Shown: one piece after another, positions 8,768 to 16,096 of the stretch | Position numbering within the stretch: the stretch's first letter is position 1 | Layout: the number at the start of each line of letters is the position of its first letter | Notes under the pieces: model-generated | Database searches by the model: none | Told to the model about the DNA's origin: nothing | Seen by the model: the letters and a program-made list of their open reading frames with translations, nothing else | Made by a program: the position numbers and the translations under genes | Virus record (IMG/VR): IMGVR_UViG_3300025889_000132 | Span: 1-59,210 of that record | Strand: one strand, 5' to 3' | DNA from: a virus | Length of the DNA: 59,210 nt

Positions 8768-8989
8768 ATGCCCGAGTTTGGTGACGTTGTTGATTCAAAC
8801 TTTATTTATTCTTCTGGTCAAATTGACGGAAGGATTTATGGCGACAGCGCCATTTCATACAGCGGAAATCCCACTGTTTACCACGTAGGAGATGTAGTAC
8901 ATTTGCCCTACCAATCTGGTGAGCGATCAACCATAGAGGCGGTTGGGCTTGCCTGGCAAGCTTTTGCGACGGGCGGTGTTCCTGAATAA
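8768..8989 (+). CDS. Small unrecognised protein
   Basis: 73 aa. ATG 8768 is preferred over TTG 8762, which overlaps the previous stop. The sequence (PEFGDVVDSNFIYSSGQIDG) is acidic and beta-prone, with VGDVVHLPYQSG suggesting a small barrel. No family is recognised. It ends the first + strand structural run and is followed by a TATAAT box at 8999-9004. Confidence 0.55.
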   Translation: MPEFGDVVDSNFIYSSGQIDGRIYGDSAISYSGNPTVYHVGDVVHLPYQSGERSTIEAVGLAWQAFATGGVPE

Positions 8990-9011
8990 CATAAATCTAT
9001 AATAAATCTTA

Positions 9012-9527
9012 ATGAGTCTTATTGGACTTATTAAGCAATCCTTTCGCTGTTGCTGCCAATACCCGCCTTTGTATAAGGTGCAGGTATCAAGGCAATACAA
9101 AATCATGACCCATCAACCTCCGATTGATCAGAGGATTATTGACGAGTACTTCCAGTTGGCTACTACTCGAAAGAACCGGGACGTTGGCTGGCTTTACGGC
9201 ATGGTCGCCACCTACGGCATCAAGCCAGAACAGCTATCAGGTTTCGAGTGGGGTCCAGATAACAGCATTTTTATTCCGAGCAGAAAACGACCTATTCGTC
9301 CCTTCCATTCCCAGTGGGTCTTCCTGTTTAATCTCAAAGAAAAACAGCCCTGCGAATTGCAAGGCTGCTGGAAGTCCCTTTGTTCCTCTCTGTATAAAGC
9401 GATGGCCTATCAGGACATTGAATTAAATGTCACTGATCTCCTTCTGGCGCATCGTTTACGCAAGACCCATTCGAGTCAGTTCAAGCAGCCAAAGGCATCA
9501 TCCCTTGTTTTTGCAGGTGCTTTTTAA
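9012..9527 (+). CDS. Truncated tyrosine-recombinase-like protein
   Basis: 171 aa from ATG 9012; an internal ATG at 9105 could be the true start. Residues ~57-80 (DVGWLYGMVATYGIKPEQLS) resemble box I of tyrosine recombinases, but the usual catalytic Arg of the GLRxxE segment is Lys71. Residues 148-151 read HRLR, fitting the HxxR of box II. The protein stops about 20 residues later, so the box III His/Trp and the nucleophilic Tyr are absent. It converges with, and overlaps by 47 bases, an excisionase-like gene. It therefore looks like a degenerate or repurposed integrase rather than an active one. Confidence 0.6.
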   Translation: MSLIGLIKQSFRCCCQYPPLYKVQVSRQYKIMTHQPPIDQRIIDEYFQLATTRKNRDVGWLYGMVATYGIKPEQLSGFEWGPDNSIFIPSRKRPIRPFHSQWVFLFNLKEKQPCELQGCWKSLCSSLYKAMAYQDIELNVTDLLLAHRLRKTHSSQFKQPKASSLVFAGAF

Positions 9528-9699
9528 CTGAAACAGTGTTCCAGCGATAGCTGTCGCGAGAACGGGTTTCAGGGAAAGCGGCGAAATGTGGGCCGAGCTT
9601 CAGGGTGCCGTCGTCCCGGTACTTGAAAAGAGTCTTGCGGTCAATGCCAAGAACTTCTTCTGCTTTTTGGACGGGAACCCAGTGAGCGGGCTTGGACAT
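9481..9699 (-). CDS. Excisionase-like helix-turn-helix protein
   Basis: 72 aa from ATG 9699; an upstream start at 9744 would add a poor hydrophobic leader. The segment WVPVQKAEEVLGIDRKTLFK is a typical winged-HTH start of MerR/excisionase type, followed by a wing-like YRDDGTLKLG and SYRWNTVSVKKHL. Proteins of this form accompany integrases in cyanobacterial mobile elements. It ends inside the 3' end of the recombinase-like gene, so the two are convergent. It could be an excisionase or a small repressor. Confidence 0.7.
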   Translation of the reverse strand: MSKPAHWVPVQKAEEVLGIDRKTLFKYRDDGTLKLGPHFAAFPETRSRDSYRWNTVSVKKHLQKQGMMPLAA

Positions 9700-9811
9700 G
9701 GCGTGGAATAACGCGTGCAGATATAACGTAATTAGCTTTGCCACCTTGTCAAGCGGCTTAAGGCAAATTTAATCTCTTTATTTTTGACGTAAAGATATGT
9801 GGGCAAATTAA

Positions 9812-9836
9812 AATAAATTAGCGGCAACTAAAGAGT
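9812..9836 (+). promoter_or_regulatory. Leader element shared with 14062-14086
   Basis: The 25 bases just before the HNH start begin AATAAATTAGCGG and end AAGAGT. A similar 25-base element precedes the NblA-like gene, about 19 of 25 positions agreeing. A shared promoter or translation-leader element is inferred. Confidence 0.4.
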
Positions 9837-10199
9837 ATGTTTAACAATGAGCGAGAACCTCTTGCACTCCTCATTGAATTAACTCCGAAGTTAGCCAAGA
9901 AAAGATATCGAGAATCAATATATGACGCCTGGGACTGTAAATGTGGTTATTGCGGAGACGATGCAACGTCCCTTGACCATGTCATTCCCCGTTTCCGTTC
10001 TGGCTCAAGCAACCGAAACAATTTAATTCCTGCTTGCAGGCGTTGCAACACAAACAAAGCAAGCGCCAAAATGGAAGAATGGTACAAGCAACAAGAATTT
10101 TTTACTCAAGCTAGGATGGATAGAATCAATGCTTGGGTCACTCAAAACGAAGTAGACCTTTGTACGTTACAGAATTCTTTAATACCATCAGTCGCATAA
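9837..10199 (+). CDS. HNH endonuclease
   Basis: 120 aa. The core reads CGYCGDDATSLDHVIPRFRS then NNLIPACRRCNTNKAS: two CxxC zinc pairs flank the HNH His pair LDH and the NLIPACRRCN helix, as in the common McrA-like phage HNH family. It would nick or cut double-stranded DNA; free-standing copies in phages are usually homing endonucleases, though some aid packaging. It is divergent from the excisionase-like gene and two bases upstream of the 900-aa virion protein. The window carries three other HNH-type genes. Confidence 0.9.
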   Translation: MFNNEREPLALLIELTPKLAKKRYRESIYDAWDCKCGYCGDDATSLDHVIPRFRSGSSNRNNLIPACRRCNTNKASAKMEEWYKQQEFFTQARMDRINAWVTQNEVDLCTLQNSLIPSVA

Positions 10200-10200
10200 C

Positions 10201-12903
10201 ATGGGCGTTTCATACGACGTTATCAATAAGGAGTGGTCATTTACACCTGAATCAACCTTAAGCAGAAGAAGTGTAAATTATCCTGGAAAACGTTATATGA
10301 ACGTTTCCTGGGATCAAACCACTGGAAGATATTCTTCGGGACCAAAAAATATCAGGGCAAGTGTATCAACCAGTCCAGATGGAGGGGCTAATAAAAGTTT
10401 TGAAATTCCTCTCGAGTGGGGTGGTTTTCCTTCCTACATGGACCGATTACGCGGTCATTTAGAAAATAATTTAGGTAAGACTATTGCATACAGCAGCGCA
10501 GTTCAGTCGGCTGCAAACAATTTTGGCAGAGAACAACCAGGCATTGAAAGACAGCTAAAAGAAGCAAAAGATAACGAGAGAATTAACAGAGACATCATTG
10601 ATCCATATAACAGACAGGTTGAATCGACAAATAGACAGCTTCCTCAAATTGAAGCAACAATTAATAGAACACAAGGAGATGATTATGTTGCCCAAAGAGA
10701 ACTGTTAAAACAATATGGCGTTGCTGGTTTAGAAGATAACTTCAAAGCTTTTTATCTAACGGAAAAGCTTCAAGAGTGGGATCCAAGTCTTGGAGCAAAA
10801 CCTTTATATGGTAATTTTGATTCCAAGTATTACCAAGATAATAACCTTGGGGCAGTACAAAAATGGAATGAAGCAGTTGCCAATGACGATTTAGACATAA
10901 CAGCTAGATACGGAAAGGATGGATACTACCTCTGGCACTACACAAACATAGGTCAACAAGCTGGTGCCAGGGGTAACGCACCAGAGGCTACAGAGGCTGC
11001 TACCGAGTATTACGAGAAACCAACCGATAAAGACTTCGAAGACGCCAGGACGCTCCAGCTGGGCGTCGATATGAACACGTCTGACGCACGTCTTCTAAGT
11101 GTTCCATATATCCAGGAGCAGTTTGAGGCTGCGTTGAACGGAGATCCTTATTGGAAGCAGATGGCAAAGGATAATTATTTATCCATTGACACTGAAAAAC
11201 CAGATGAATTTGCTGCTCTCTTTAGGCTCTCTCAACGGGATGAAGACAAACAAGTTGCGTTTGATCTCAACTTAAACCAAGGGTATGGCATTACAGAACT
11301 AGAAGATGCCATCAACCAGGCCGTCGGTGAGAAAGCAACGGTCGACGTTAAACGCTTTGGTGCTTTAACTCAGAACGTGTTGAAAGACACGATTGCTGAA
11401 ATGAAAAAAGCTAAGGCAAAGGAAGAGAACTTGGATCTCTTAAGAGGCTTTGGTGGCTTCGCAGAGATCATGGATATCAATAAAACAATTGCTAATTCAC
11501 TGATTAATGACACCGGAATTGGCGGTGTTTATGCATTGACGGGTGGTGGTCCATCTGAAGATGATTTAGAAGAACAGCTTGAAGGTCTGACCGGTGTTCG
11601 AAATAACGTTACTTACAACTGGCAACAGTGGTTTGATAACACATTAAAAGAAAAGTATGACGAGGAACTTGAACTTGGCTATACCGTAGACGAAGCAGAA
11701 GCAAATATTGGAATTGAGGCGGATTTCGCCAGGCAGTTTATTGAAGATTATCTGCAGCCTCGTTTTGATACATCGCGTTCCATGGACGAGTTTGTGGAAT
11801 ACCTCGACGTTAGACAAGAAGAACAAAACCCCTTCCAGACGCAGGACCTTGTTAACGCTGTTAACGTTGTTGCAGATCTGAAATCAAAACAATATCTTGA
11901 TCAATTAAAAAATGAACCAGGTCGTTATTTTGACTCTGAGTTTTATTTCAATCCAACCGGAGACGTAGCTAGGACTGATAAATATTTAGAACAAGCTAAT
12001 ACTGTTGCAGAAGATTGGGAAGCAGCTAAGAATGGCGATCCTTACTGGGCTCAACAAGCCTATCGCTTTGGTATCGATGTTAACGATAAGGACGCTTTTG
12101 CACGTATTCACTTCCAGGTAAAAGGACAGGGCCAAGGTTACGACGCGGCAGAAGACATTCTGAACGCTAGTAAAGTTAGTGATCAGATTTACATGAACAT
12201 TCTTCCTGCACTTGAAGAAGAAGCCCTAGAGCAAGGTTCTGTGTTTGGTCAGTTTGTTACACCAGAAGAATTTACAGAAGAACTTCTTCAGGGTTTGGAT
12301 CCAGGCGATAACGAAGAATGGAACGAAGTCCTGGAACGTTATGGTTTAAAAGATTTCAAAGGAAACTTAGATGAATTAAAGCAATACATTATTGAGACAT
12401 TAAGGACAGGTTCAGCGCAACGCATTAGGGAAGAAATCAAATACTTAAACGAAAAGAAACGCAAGCCAACCCAGCGTGTTCTTGGTCTTACATACATTGA
12501 ACGACCAGAAGATTACAAAACAATTGACGCAGAGGCTGAGACGCAACTGTATTCAGTGTTCAGGAATGCTGGATACGAAGGAACAGAAGATGAATTTTAC
12601 GAAAACATGTTCCCTGATCTTGATCGATCAGAACAACAATTATTGACAAAAGCCGGAACGGGAGAAGGACTCGAGTTTGCCGAAATGGACTTAAGTGATC
12701 CTTTTGCTTCTCTTGGAACGATCGAAGGTTTCTTTGGTACAGATGAAGAGGAAGAAAGTAAAGCAAACGTTAGTGAAGAACGGAAGAAAGAACTTGATAG
12801 TTTCTTCAGTTTAGAATTAGATCCAGATGAAGAAGAGGACTACAAGTCCGATACAGGGAAAAAGATCCTTGGCGAATTTACTTCTATCTTTAAGGGCTTC
12901 TAA
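10201..12903 (+). CDS. 900-aa acidic protein, probable internal virion protein
   Basis: ATG two bases after the HNH stop. The protein is largely alpha-helical, rich in Glu, Asp, Gln and Asn, with coiled-coil-like stretches at about residues 120-160 and a very acidic C-terminus (LDPDEEEDYKSD). Two internal repeats are visible: FEAALNGDPYWKQMAKDN (about residue 308) and WEAAKNGDPYWAQQAYRF (about residue 610), each followed by a region with a Gln-Gly-Tyr motif. Size, lack of Cys and linkage to small basic proteins and a lysozyme homologue fit an ejected internal protein like those of podoviruses. A tape measure is less likely because hydrophobic segments are absent. Confidence 0.6.
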   Translation: MGVSYDVINKEWSFTPESTLSRRSVNYPGKRYMNVSWDQTTGRYSSGPKNIRASVSTSPDGGANKSFEIPLEWGGFPSYMDRLRGHLENNLGKTIAYSSAVQSAANNFGREQPGIERQLKEAKDNERINRDIIDPYNRQVESTNRQLPQIEATINRTQGDDYVAQRELLKQYGVAGLEDNFKAFYLTEKLQEWDPSLGAKPLYGNFDSKYYQDNNLGAVQKWNEAVANDDLDITARYGKDGYYLWHYTNIGQQAGARGNAPEATEAATEYYEKPTDKDFEDARTLQLGVDMNTSDARLLSVPYIQEQFEAALNGDPYWKQMAKDNYLSIDTEKPDEFAALFRLSQRDEDKQVAFDLNLNQGYGITELEDAINQAVGEKATVDVKRFGALTQNVLKDTIAEMKKAKAKEENLDLLRGFGGFAEIMDINKTIANSLINDTGIGGVYALTGGGPSEDDLEEQLEGLTGVRNNVTYNWQQWFDNTLKEKYDEELELGYTVDEAEANIGIEADFARQFIEDYLQPRFDTSRSMDEFVEYLDVRQEEQNPFQTQDLVNAVNVVADLKSKQYLDQLKNEPGRYFDSEFYFNPTGDVARTDKYLEQANTVAEDWEAAKNGDPYWAQQAYRFGIDVNDKDAFARIHFQVKGQGQGYDAAEDILNASKVSDQIYMNILPALEEEALEQGSVFGQFVTPEEFTEELLQGLDPGDNEEWNEVLERYGLKDFKGNLDELKQYIIETLRTGSAQRIREEIKYLNEKKRKPTQRVLGLTYIERPEDYKTIDAEAETQLYSVFRNAGYEGTEDEFYENMFPDLDRSEQQLLTKAGTGEGLEFAEMDLSDPFASLGTIEGFFGTDEEEESKANVSEERKKELDSFFSLELDPDEEEDYKSDTGKKILGEFTSIFKGF

Positions 12904-13202
12904 TGAGTGATAAACCACGTAAGGCAGCAAAAGCAGCCAAATTAGCTAAAGACAAAATGGCTTGTAATAAGCCACGGAAAACACCAGGGCATCCAACTAA
13001 ATCACACGTCGTAAAAGCCTGTAAAGACGGCGAAGAAAAGATCGTTCGTTTCGGTCAACAGGGTGTTGAGGGTGCCGGTAAGAATCCGAAGACAGCCAAA
13101 GAGAAAGCACGTAAGAAGTCATACTACGCTCGCCATAATGCCCAAGATAGCAATCCTGATAAATTTTCTGCACGTTATTGGTCCCACAAGGTAAAGTGGT
13201 GA
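12903..13202 (+). CDS. Small basic conserved phage protein
   Basis: 99 aa, strongly basic. The ATG overlaps the stop of the 900-aa gene. The C-terminal two thirds (KIVRFGQQGVEGAGKNPKT, KKSYYARHNAQ, SARYWSHKVKW) are a pattern I recognise from many phage genomes, usually annotated only as hypothetical or structural. A Lys/Ala-rich N-terminus and two Cys suggest nucleic acid contact. It may condense DNA inside the head or assist the large neighbour. Confidence 0.75.
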   Translation: MSDKPRKAAKAAKLAKDKMACNKPRKTPGHPTKSHVVKACKDGEEKIVRFGQQGVEGAGKNPKTAKEKARKKSYYARHNAQDSNPDKFSARYWSHKVKW

Positions 13203-13219
13203 TGTTCATTCTCTGAACC

Positions 13220-13336
13220 ATGCGCAAGAACTCAACTACTTTCCAATCAGCGCCTCCCAAAAAAACAAAACAAGGCCAGGGAAAGCATTCCAAGCCAAAT
13301 CATGGCCGTAAAAAGACACGCGGTCAGGGTAAATAA
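13220..13336 (+). CDS. 38-aa highly basic peptide
   Basis: ATG 13220 to TAA 13336. The sequence (KKTKQGQGKHSKPNHGRKKT) is almost entirely Lys, Arg, Gly, Gln, His and Ser and ends RGQGK. Small peptides of this composition recur in cyanophage genomes. It has no hydrophobic core and is probably disordered and nucleic-acid binding. It lies between the 99-aa basic protein and the lysozyme homologue. Confidence 0.7.
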   Translation: MRKNSTTFQSAPPKKTKQGQGKHSKPNHGRKKTRGQGK

Positions 13337-13349
13337 ATTATGTATGATT

Positions 13350-13371
13350 GAGGGTAACAATAGTTGCCCTC
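13350..13371 (+). promoter_or_regulatory. Hairpin abutting lysozyme-like start codon
   Basis: GAGGG-T-AAC pairs with GTT-G-CCCTC around an AATA loop, giving 9 base pairs (one G.U in RNA). The hairpin ends on the base before ATG 13372 and its 5' arm contains the only Shine-Dalgarno-like GAGGG, so it could block translation of full-length transcripts. Confidence 0.65.
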
Positions 13372-14061
13372 ATGTCAGATTATTTGCCTGCAATTAATTT
13401 AATCTGCAAATTCCAGGGCTACAACGAAAAGGCATACCCAGATGTAGAAACAGGTGGTTCGCCGTATTCAATTGGGTACGGAACACAATTTTATCCAGAC
13501 GGTTCTCCAGTGTGTGCGGGGCAACTATGCACTGAAGAGAAAGCAATGGAATACTTGATTAATGAAGTAGAAGCAATTAACGCAGACTTAGATACAATTA
13601 ATTTAAGGCTCGACGATTCCATGCGTCATGCCTTGATTTCATTTATACATTCAGTCGGTTGGGAGGCTTTCCTCTACAGCGAACTGGTCGACTGTATTGG
13701 AAATGAGAACTGGAATGGTGTCGCCATTGAGTTCTCAAGATGGATTTTCGATTTTAACTATCGCGTCATTGGCAATCTTGTGGATCGCCGTAGGGAAGAA
13801 ATCAAATTATTCTTGGAAGATTTGGAAGGCAATGCATGGCTTTCCAATGAGATTTTATTGACTGCGTTCCGTAATTATTCAGCTGCACCACATCAAGTCA
13901 GGGCAATCAGAAAGCTAGAAGAAAGCCTTAGCCCTTATGTCTTGGCTGAGTTTGCAAATGATTTTGACATTGCTGACAGCCCCTGGATCCCGCATTTTGA
14001 AATGGATGCGTCAGATTTTCTCTTTGAGCTAGATCCAGAGCTTGACAACGAATGGACTTAG
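13372..14061 (+). CDS. GH24 lysozyme homologue with catalytic Glu replaced
   Basis: 229 aa from ATG 13372; a TTG at 13348 would start inside the hairpin. Residues 11-40 match the GH24 muramidase active-site region, which normally reads EG-x6-YxD...TIGYG. Here it is FQGYNEKAYPDVETGGSPYS then IGYG: Asp24 is kept, but Gln15 replaces the general-acid Glu and Ser33 replaces Thr. Glu19 is a shifted alternative. About 70 extra C-terminal acidic residues follow the usual domain end (~160). It may be an inactive wall-binding virion protein or a lysozyme with altered catalysis; a separate M15 peptidase is encoded at 29708. Confidence 0.75.
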   Translation: MSDYLPAINLICKFQGYNEKAYPDVETGGSPYSIGYGTQFYPDGSPVCAGQLCTEEKAMEYLINEVEAINADLDTINLRLDDSMRHALISFIHSVGWEAFLYSELVDCIGNENWNGVAIEFSRWIFDFNYRVIGNLVDRRREEIKLFLEDLEGNAWLSNEILLTAFRNYSAAPHQVRAIRKLEESLSPYVLAEFANDFDIADSPWIPHFEMDASDFLFELDPELDNEWT

Positions 14062-14086
14062 AATAAATTAACGGAACAACAAGAGT
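14062..14086 (+). promoter_or_regulatory. Leader element shared with 9812-9836
   Basis: This begins AATAAATTAACGG and ends AAGAGT, five bases before the NblA-like ATG. See the partner element before the HNH gene at 9837. The shared spacing to a start codon suggests a regulatory role. Confidence 0.4.
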
Positions 14087-14091
14087 GATTC

Positions 14092-14382
14092 ATGGAGAGA
14101 TCAGCAGAACCTCGTGAATACGAGTTACCTTTAGAGTTGCAGTTTTCCATGCGGCGTGCTGAGCTGCAAGCTCAGGAGATGACCTGGGAAGAACTGCATG
14201 CAGCACTATTGAATTTGTTCCACCAGCGCATGATGGAATGGCAGGCAGTAAAACAAATCCTGGAATCTGAAAATATCAAAATTGAGTTTGATACTCCCAC
14301 AGACGTTGAACTTGCAGAGTTAGCCGCCGCCTACATGATGGAAGAAGACGACGACTCGGAAGATCCGTTTCTGCCTTACTAA
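14092..14382 (+). CDS. nblA: NblA-like phycobilisome degradation protein
   Basis: 96 aa. Residues 11-58 (ELPLELQFSMRRAELQAQEM then a helix ending NLFHQRMMEWQAVKQIL) match the two-helix NblA/Ycf18 pattern: an LxLExxFS start, a Met-x-x-Glu turn and an LxxLYxQMM-type helix. NblA adapts phycobilisomes to Clp protease, bleaching the antenna; phage copies are thought to redirect energy and amino acids to the virus. Unlike the ~60-residue host protein, this one has an acidic ~38-residue C-terminal tail (MMEEDDDSEDPFLPY). It converges with the DUF3310 gene, overlapping by 4 bases. The assignment is by motif reading only. Confidence 0.6.
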   Translation: MERSAEPREYELPLELQFSMRRAELQAQEMTWEELHAALLNLFHQRMMEWQAVKQILESENIKIEFDTPTDVELAELAAAYMMEEDDDSEDPFLPY

Positions 14383-14915
14383 ATACTCTCGTCTAGTTCA
14401 ATAAGACGTTTGAGATAAAATTCAGCTTTCTTTAGCGATTCGGTTTGCCCTTTCTTTTTTTCTCTCCAGACATATTTTGCAATATTTCCTTTCAGATACC
14501 CTCTGTATTCTTCTTTGGTTAATTGCGCTTCAATTGCCTCTATACATTCAATAGAGCCATTTTCTGCGTAATGGTCAGGGTGATTAACGTTGTCAACAAT
14601 AATATCTAACGTCGTCGTAACACCAGGGGCGAGTTCTTCTTGAGCAACAGCCCAGGGAACAGGACAGACTCCCCCTGGGCAATCAGACAAAAGATGATTG
14701 TCGAGTTCCTCTACCGGGTCAAACCACGTCTTTTCTGGGACAGGAGCATCTCGGTCGTAATGTTGGCTGGAGGTAGATTCTGGAGCCGCCCCACGGGCAT
14801 GGGTACCGTTCCCGGATATTTTGCTGCTTCCTCCACGCTCGGGATGTAACCCGTCTGACCAGGTCTCTTCATTCCCTCCAGGTGCAGATTCTTTCGCTCC
14901 AACCCTTGTTCGCAT
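14379..14915 (-). CDS. DUF3310 protein (T7 gp1.7-like)
   Basis: 178 aa as an open frame. The C-terminal ~70 residues are a clear DUF3310 domain: VNHPDHYAENGSIECIEAIE followed by YLKGNIAKYVWREKKKG and a final KAEFYLKRLIEL. T7 gp1.7, which carries this domain, acts as a nucleotide kinase; other members are uncharacterised. The N-terminal ~68 residues are low-complexity and overlap the neighbour at 14711-15064 in another frame by 205 bases. No in-frame start lies between the end of that overlap and the domain, so either the long overlap is real or the two frames are joined by a frameshift. Confidence 0.75.
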   Translation of the reverse strand: MRTRVGAKESAPGGNEETWSDGLHPERGGSSKISGNGTHARGAAPESTSSQHYDRDAPVPEKTWFDPVEELDNHLLSDCPGGVCPVPWAVAQEELAPGVTTTLDIIVDNVNHPDHYAENGSIECIEAIEAQLTKEEYRGYLKGNIAKYVWREKKKGQTESLKKAEFYLKRLIELDESI

Positions 14916-15064
14916 GCTGCTAACCCACGATTATACATATCGTATAAGGGTACATCATTTTCTTCGTTTGCCAACGGTTGGCCAAAATCTAACTCACTTA
15001 AGCAGCGATTTTTAACTTCGTCGTTATCTTCTAAAAAAGAGCCTAAGAAACCTACGGCATCCAT
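14711..15064 (-). CDS. Unrecognised protein overlapping the DUF3310 gene
   Basis: 117 aa, ATG 15064, divergent from the + gene at 15101. It is acidic at the N-terminus (GFLGSFLEDNDEVKN) with Pro-rich motifs in the middle (KRPGQTGYIPSVEEA). The last 68 codons overlap the N-terminus of the DUF3310 frame, which lies one base back relative to this frame. It may be a separate small gene, or the true N-terminal part of a DUF3310 protein expressed by frameshifting or split by a sequence error. Confidence 0.6.
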   Translation of the reverse strand: MDAVGFLGSFLEDNDEVKNRCLSELDFGQPLANEENDVPLYDMYNRGLAACEQGLERKNLHLEGMKRPGQTGYIPSVEEAAKYPGTVPMPVGRLQNLPPANITTEMLLSQKRRGLTR

Positions 15065-15100
15065 TTTTGCTACTTGATTTATTCCTTTTACAATAATACT

Positions 15101-15475
15101 ATGGCAAGTTTCTTTGATCCCACCTACGATCCCAGGCAGGACTCGGGTTCTTCTGGTGTTGAAGTATCTGATTTAAATCCAGAACGCTTATATGACACAG
15201 ACTTGCGTCGTGTTGATGAAGACGCTCGAGCTTCTGCTGAATCAGTAAACGATAAACAAAGGCGTGTTGCCAGATTTATGAAATCAGCCAAAGCTGCTGG
15301 TAAATACAAACAGCGGGCTGGTATTGCAGAACCAACGATCAGAGGTAAAACCCCAAGAGGAATTGCCTCGATCGCTGGAACAGAACTCCCAAGTTTAGGT
15401 GACCGAATTGGCCGGGGAGGGAGCGTTAGCTACGCGGATAAACCCCAGCCATTTGGTGGGAAGCCTTATTACTAA
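15101..15475 (+). CDS. Unrecognised basic protein
   Basis: 124 aa from ATG 15101; a TTG at 15074 is less likely. The N-terminus is acidic (MASFFDPTYDPRQDSG), then a helical Arg/Lys-rich segment (RRVARFMKSAKAAGKYKQRA), then a Gly/Pro-rich tail ending in KPYY. No family is recognised. It lies alone between two minus-strand blocks and converges with dcd, overlapping by four bases. A minor structural protein is possible. Confidence 0.55.
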   Translation: MASFFDPTYDPRQDSGSSGVEVSDLNPERLYDTDLRRVDEDARASAESVNDKQRRVARFMKSAKAAGKYKQRAGIAEPTIRGKTPRGIASIAGTELPSLGDRIGRGGSVSYADKPQPFGGKPYY

Positions 15476-16059
15476 ACTTTAGAGAAGACCACTTCCTTCT
15501 TCTGGTTCTGGTACTTACCCTTGCGGTCTTGGTAAGTCACGGAGCAGTTTTTGCCGCGATAGAACAAGAGCTGAGTAATACCTTCATCCGCATAAATACG
15601 GTTGAAGAGTCCTGTGCAGTTACTGATCTCCAGGGTCAAGTAACCTTCCCAGCCAGACTCTGCTGGTGTGATGTTGACCAAAATGCCAGATCGAGCGTAG
15701 GTCGATTTACCAACTGCAACAACGGTCACATCTCGAGGTAATTTAAGCCGCTCTTGAGCCACACCCAAGCAATAACCATATGGAGGTAGCAAGAAGTACT
15801 TTCCTTGTTCATCCTCTAGGAGTTCGGTGGGCTTAAGAATATCAGGATCAAAGTTTTTTGGGTCGCAATCGCCAGCTTGAATTTTGCCGAAAACAAGACA
15901 TTGTTCAGGAGACAACCGAATGTCGTATCCATACGAACTCAGGCCGTAGCTCAGAATTTTTTTGCCATCACGTTCACTTTCTAGATGGTCAACAAAAGGA
16001 GAGATCATATCCTTTTCAACCGCCAGATCCCTGATCTCCCAATCCGCTAATACGGACAT
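15472..16059 (-). CDS. dcd: dCTP deaminase
   Basis: 195 aa from ATG 16059, matching the usual ~190-aa length; longer upstream frames are rejected. It starts MSVLADWEIRDLA, then LSYGLSSYGYDIRLS, VAVGKSTYARSGILVNITP and the catalytic ESGWEGYLTLEISN. This is the homotrimeric dUTPase/Dcd fold, in which the Glu of the GxxGxxTLE-type region is the catalytic base. It converts dCTP to dUTP (or on to dUMP if bifunctional), supplying substrate for the ThyX at 58060. It belongs to the minus-strand nucleotide and regulatory block. Confidence 0.93.
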   Translation of the reverse strand: MSVLADWEIRDLAVEKDMISPFVDHLESERDGKKILSYGLSSYGYDIRLSPEQCLVFGKIQAGDCDPKNFDPDILKPTELLEDEQGKYFLLPPYGYCLGVAQERLKLPRDVTVVAVGKSTYARSGILVNITPAESGWEGYLTLEISNCTGLFNRIYADEGITQLLFYRGKNCSVTYQDRKGKYQNQKKEVVFSKV

Positions 16060-16096
16060 TCCCTTATTGCATCGAAGTACACAGTATAAATAAAAA

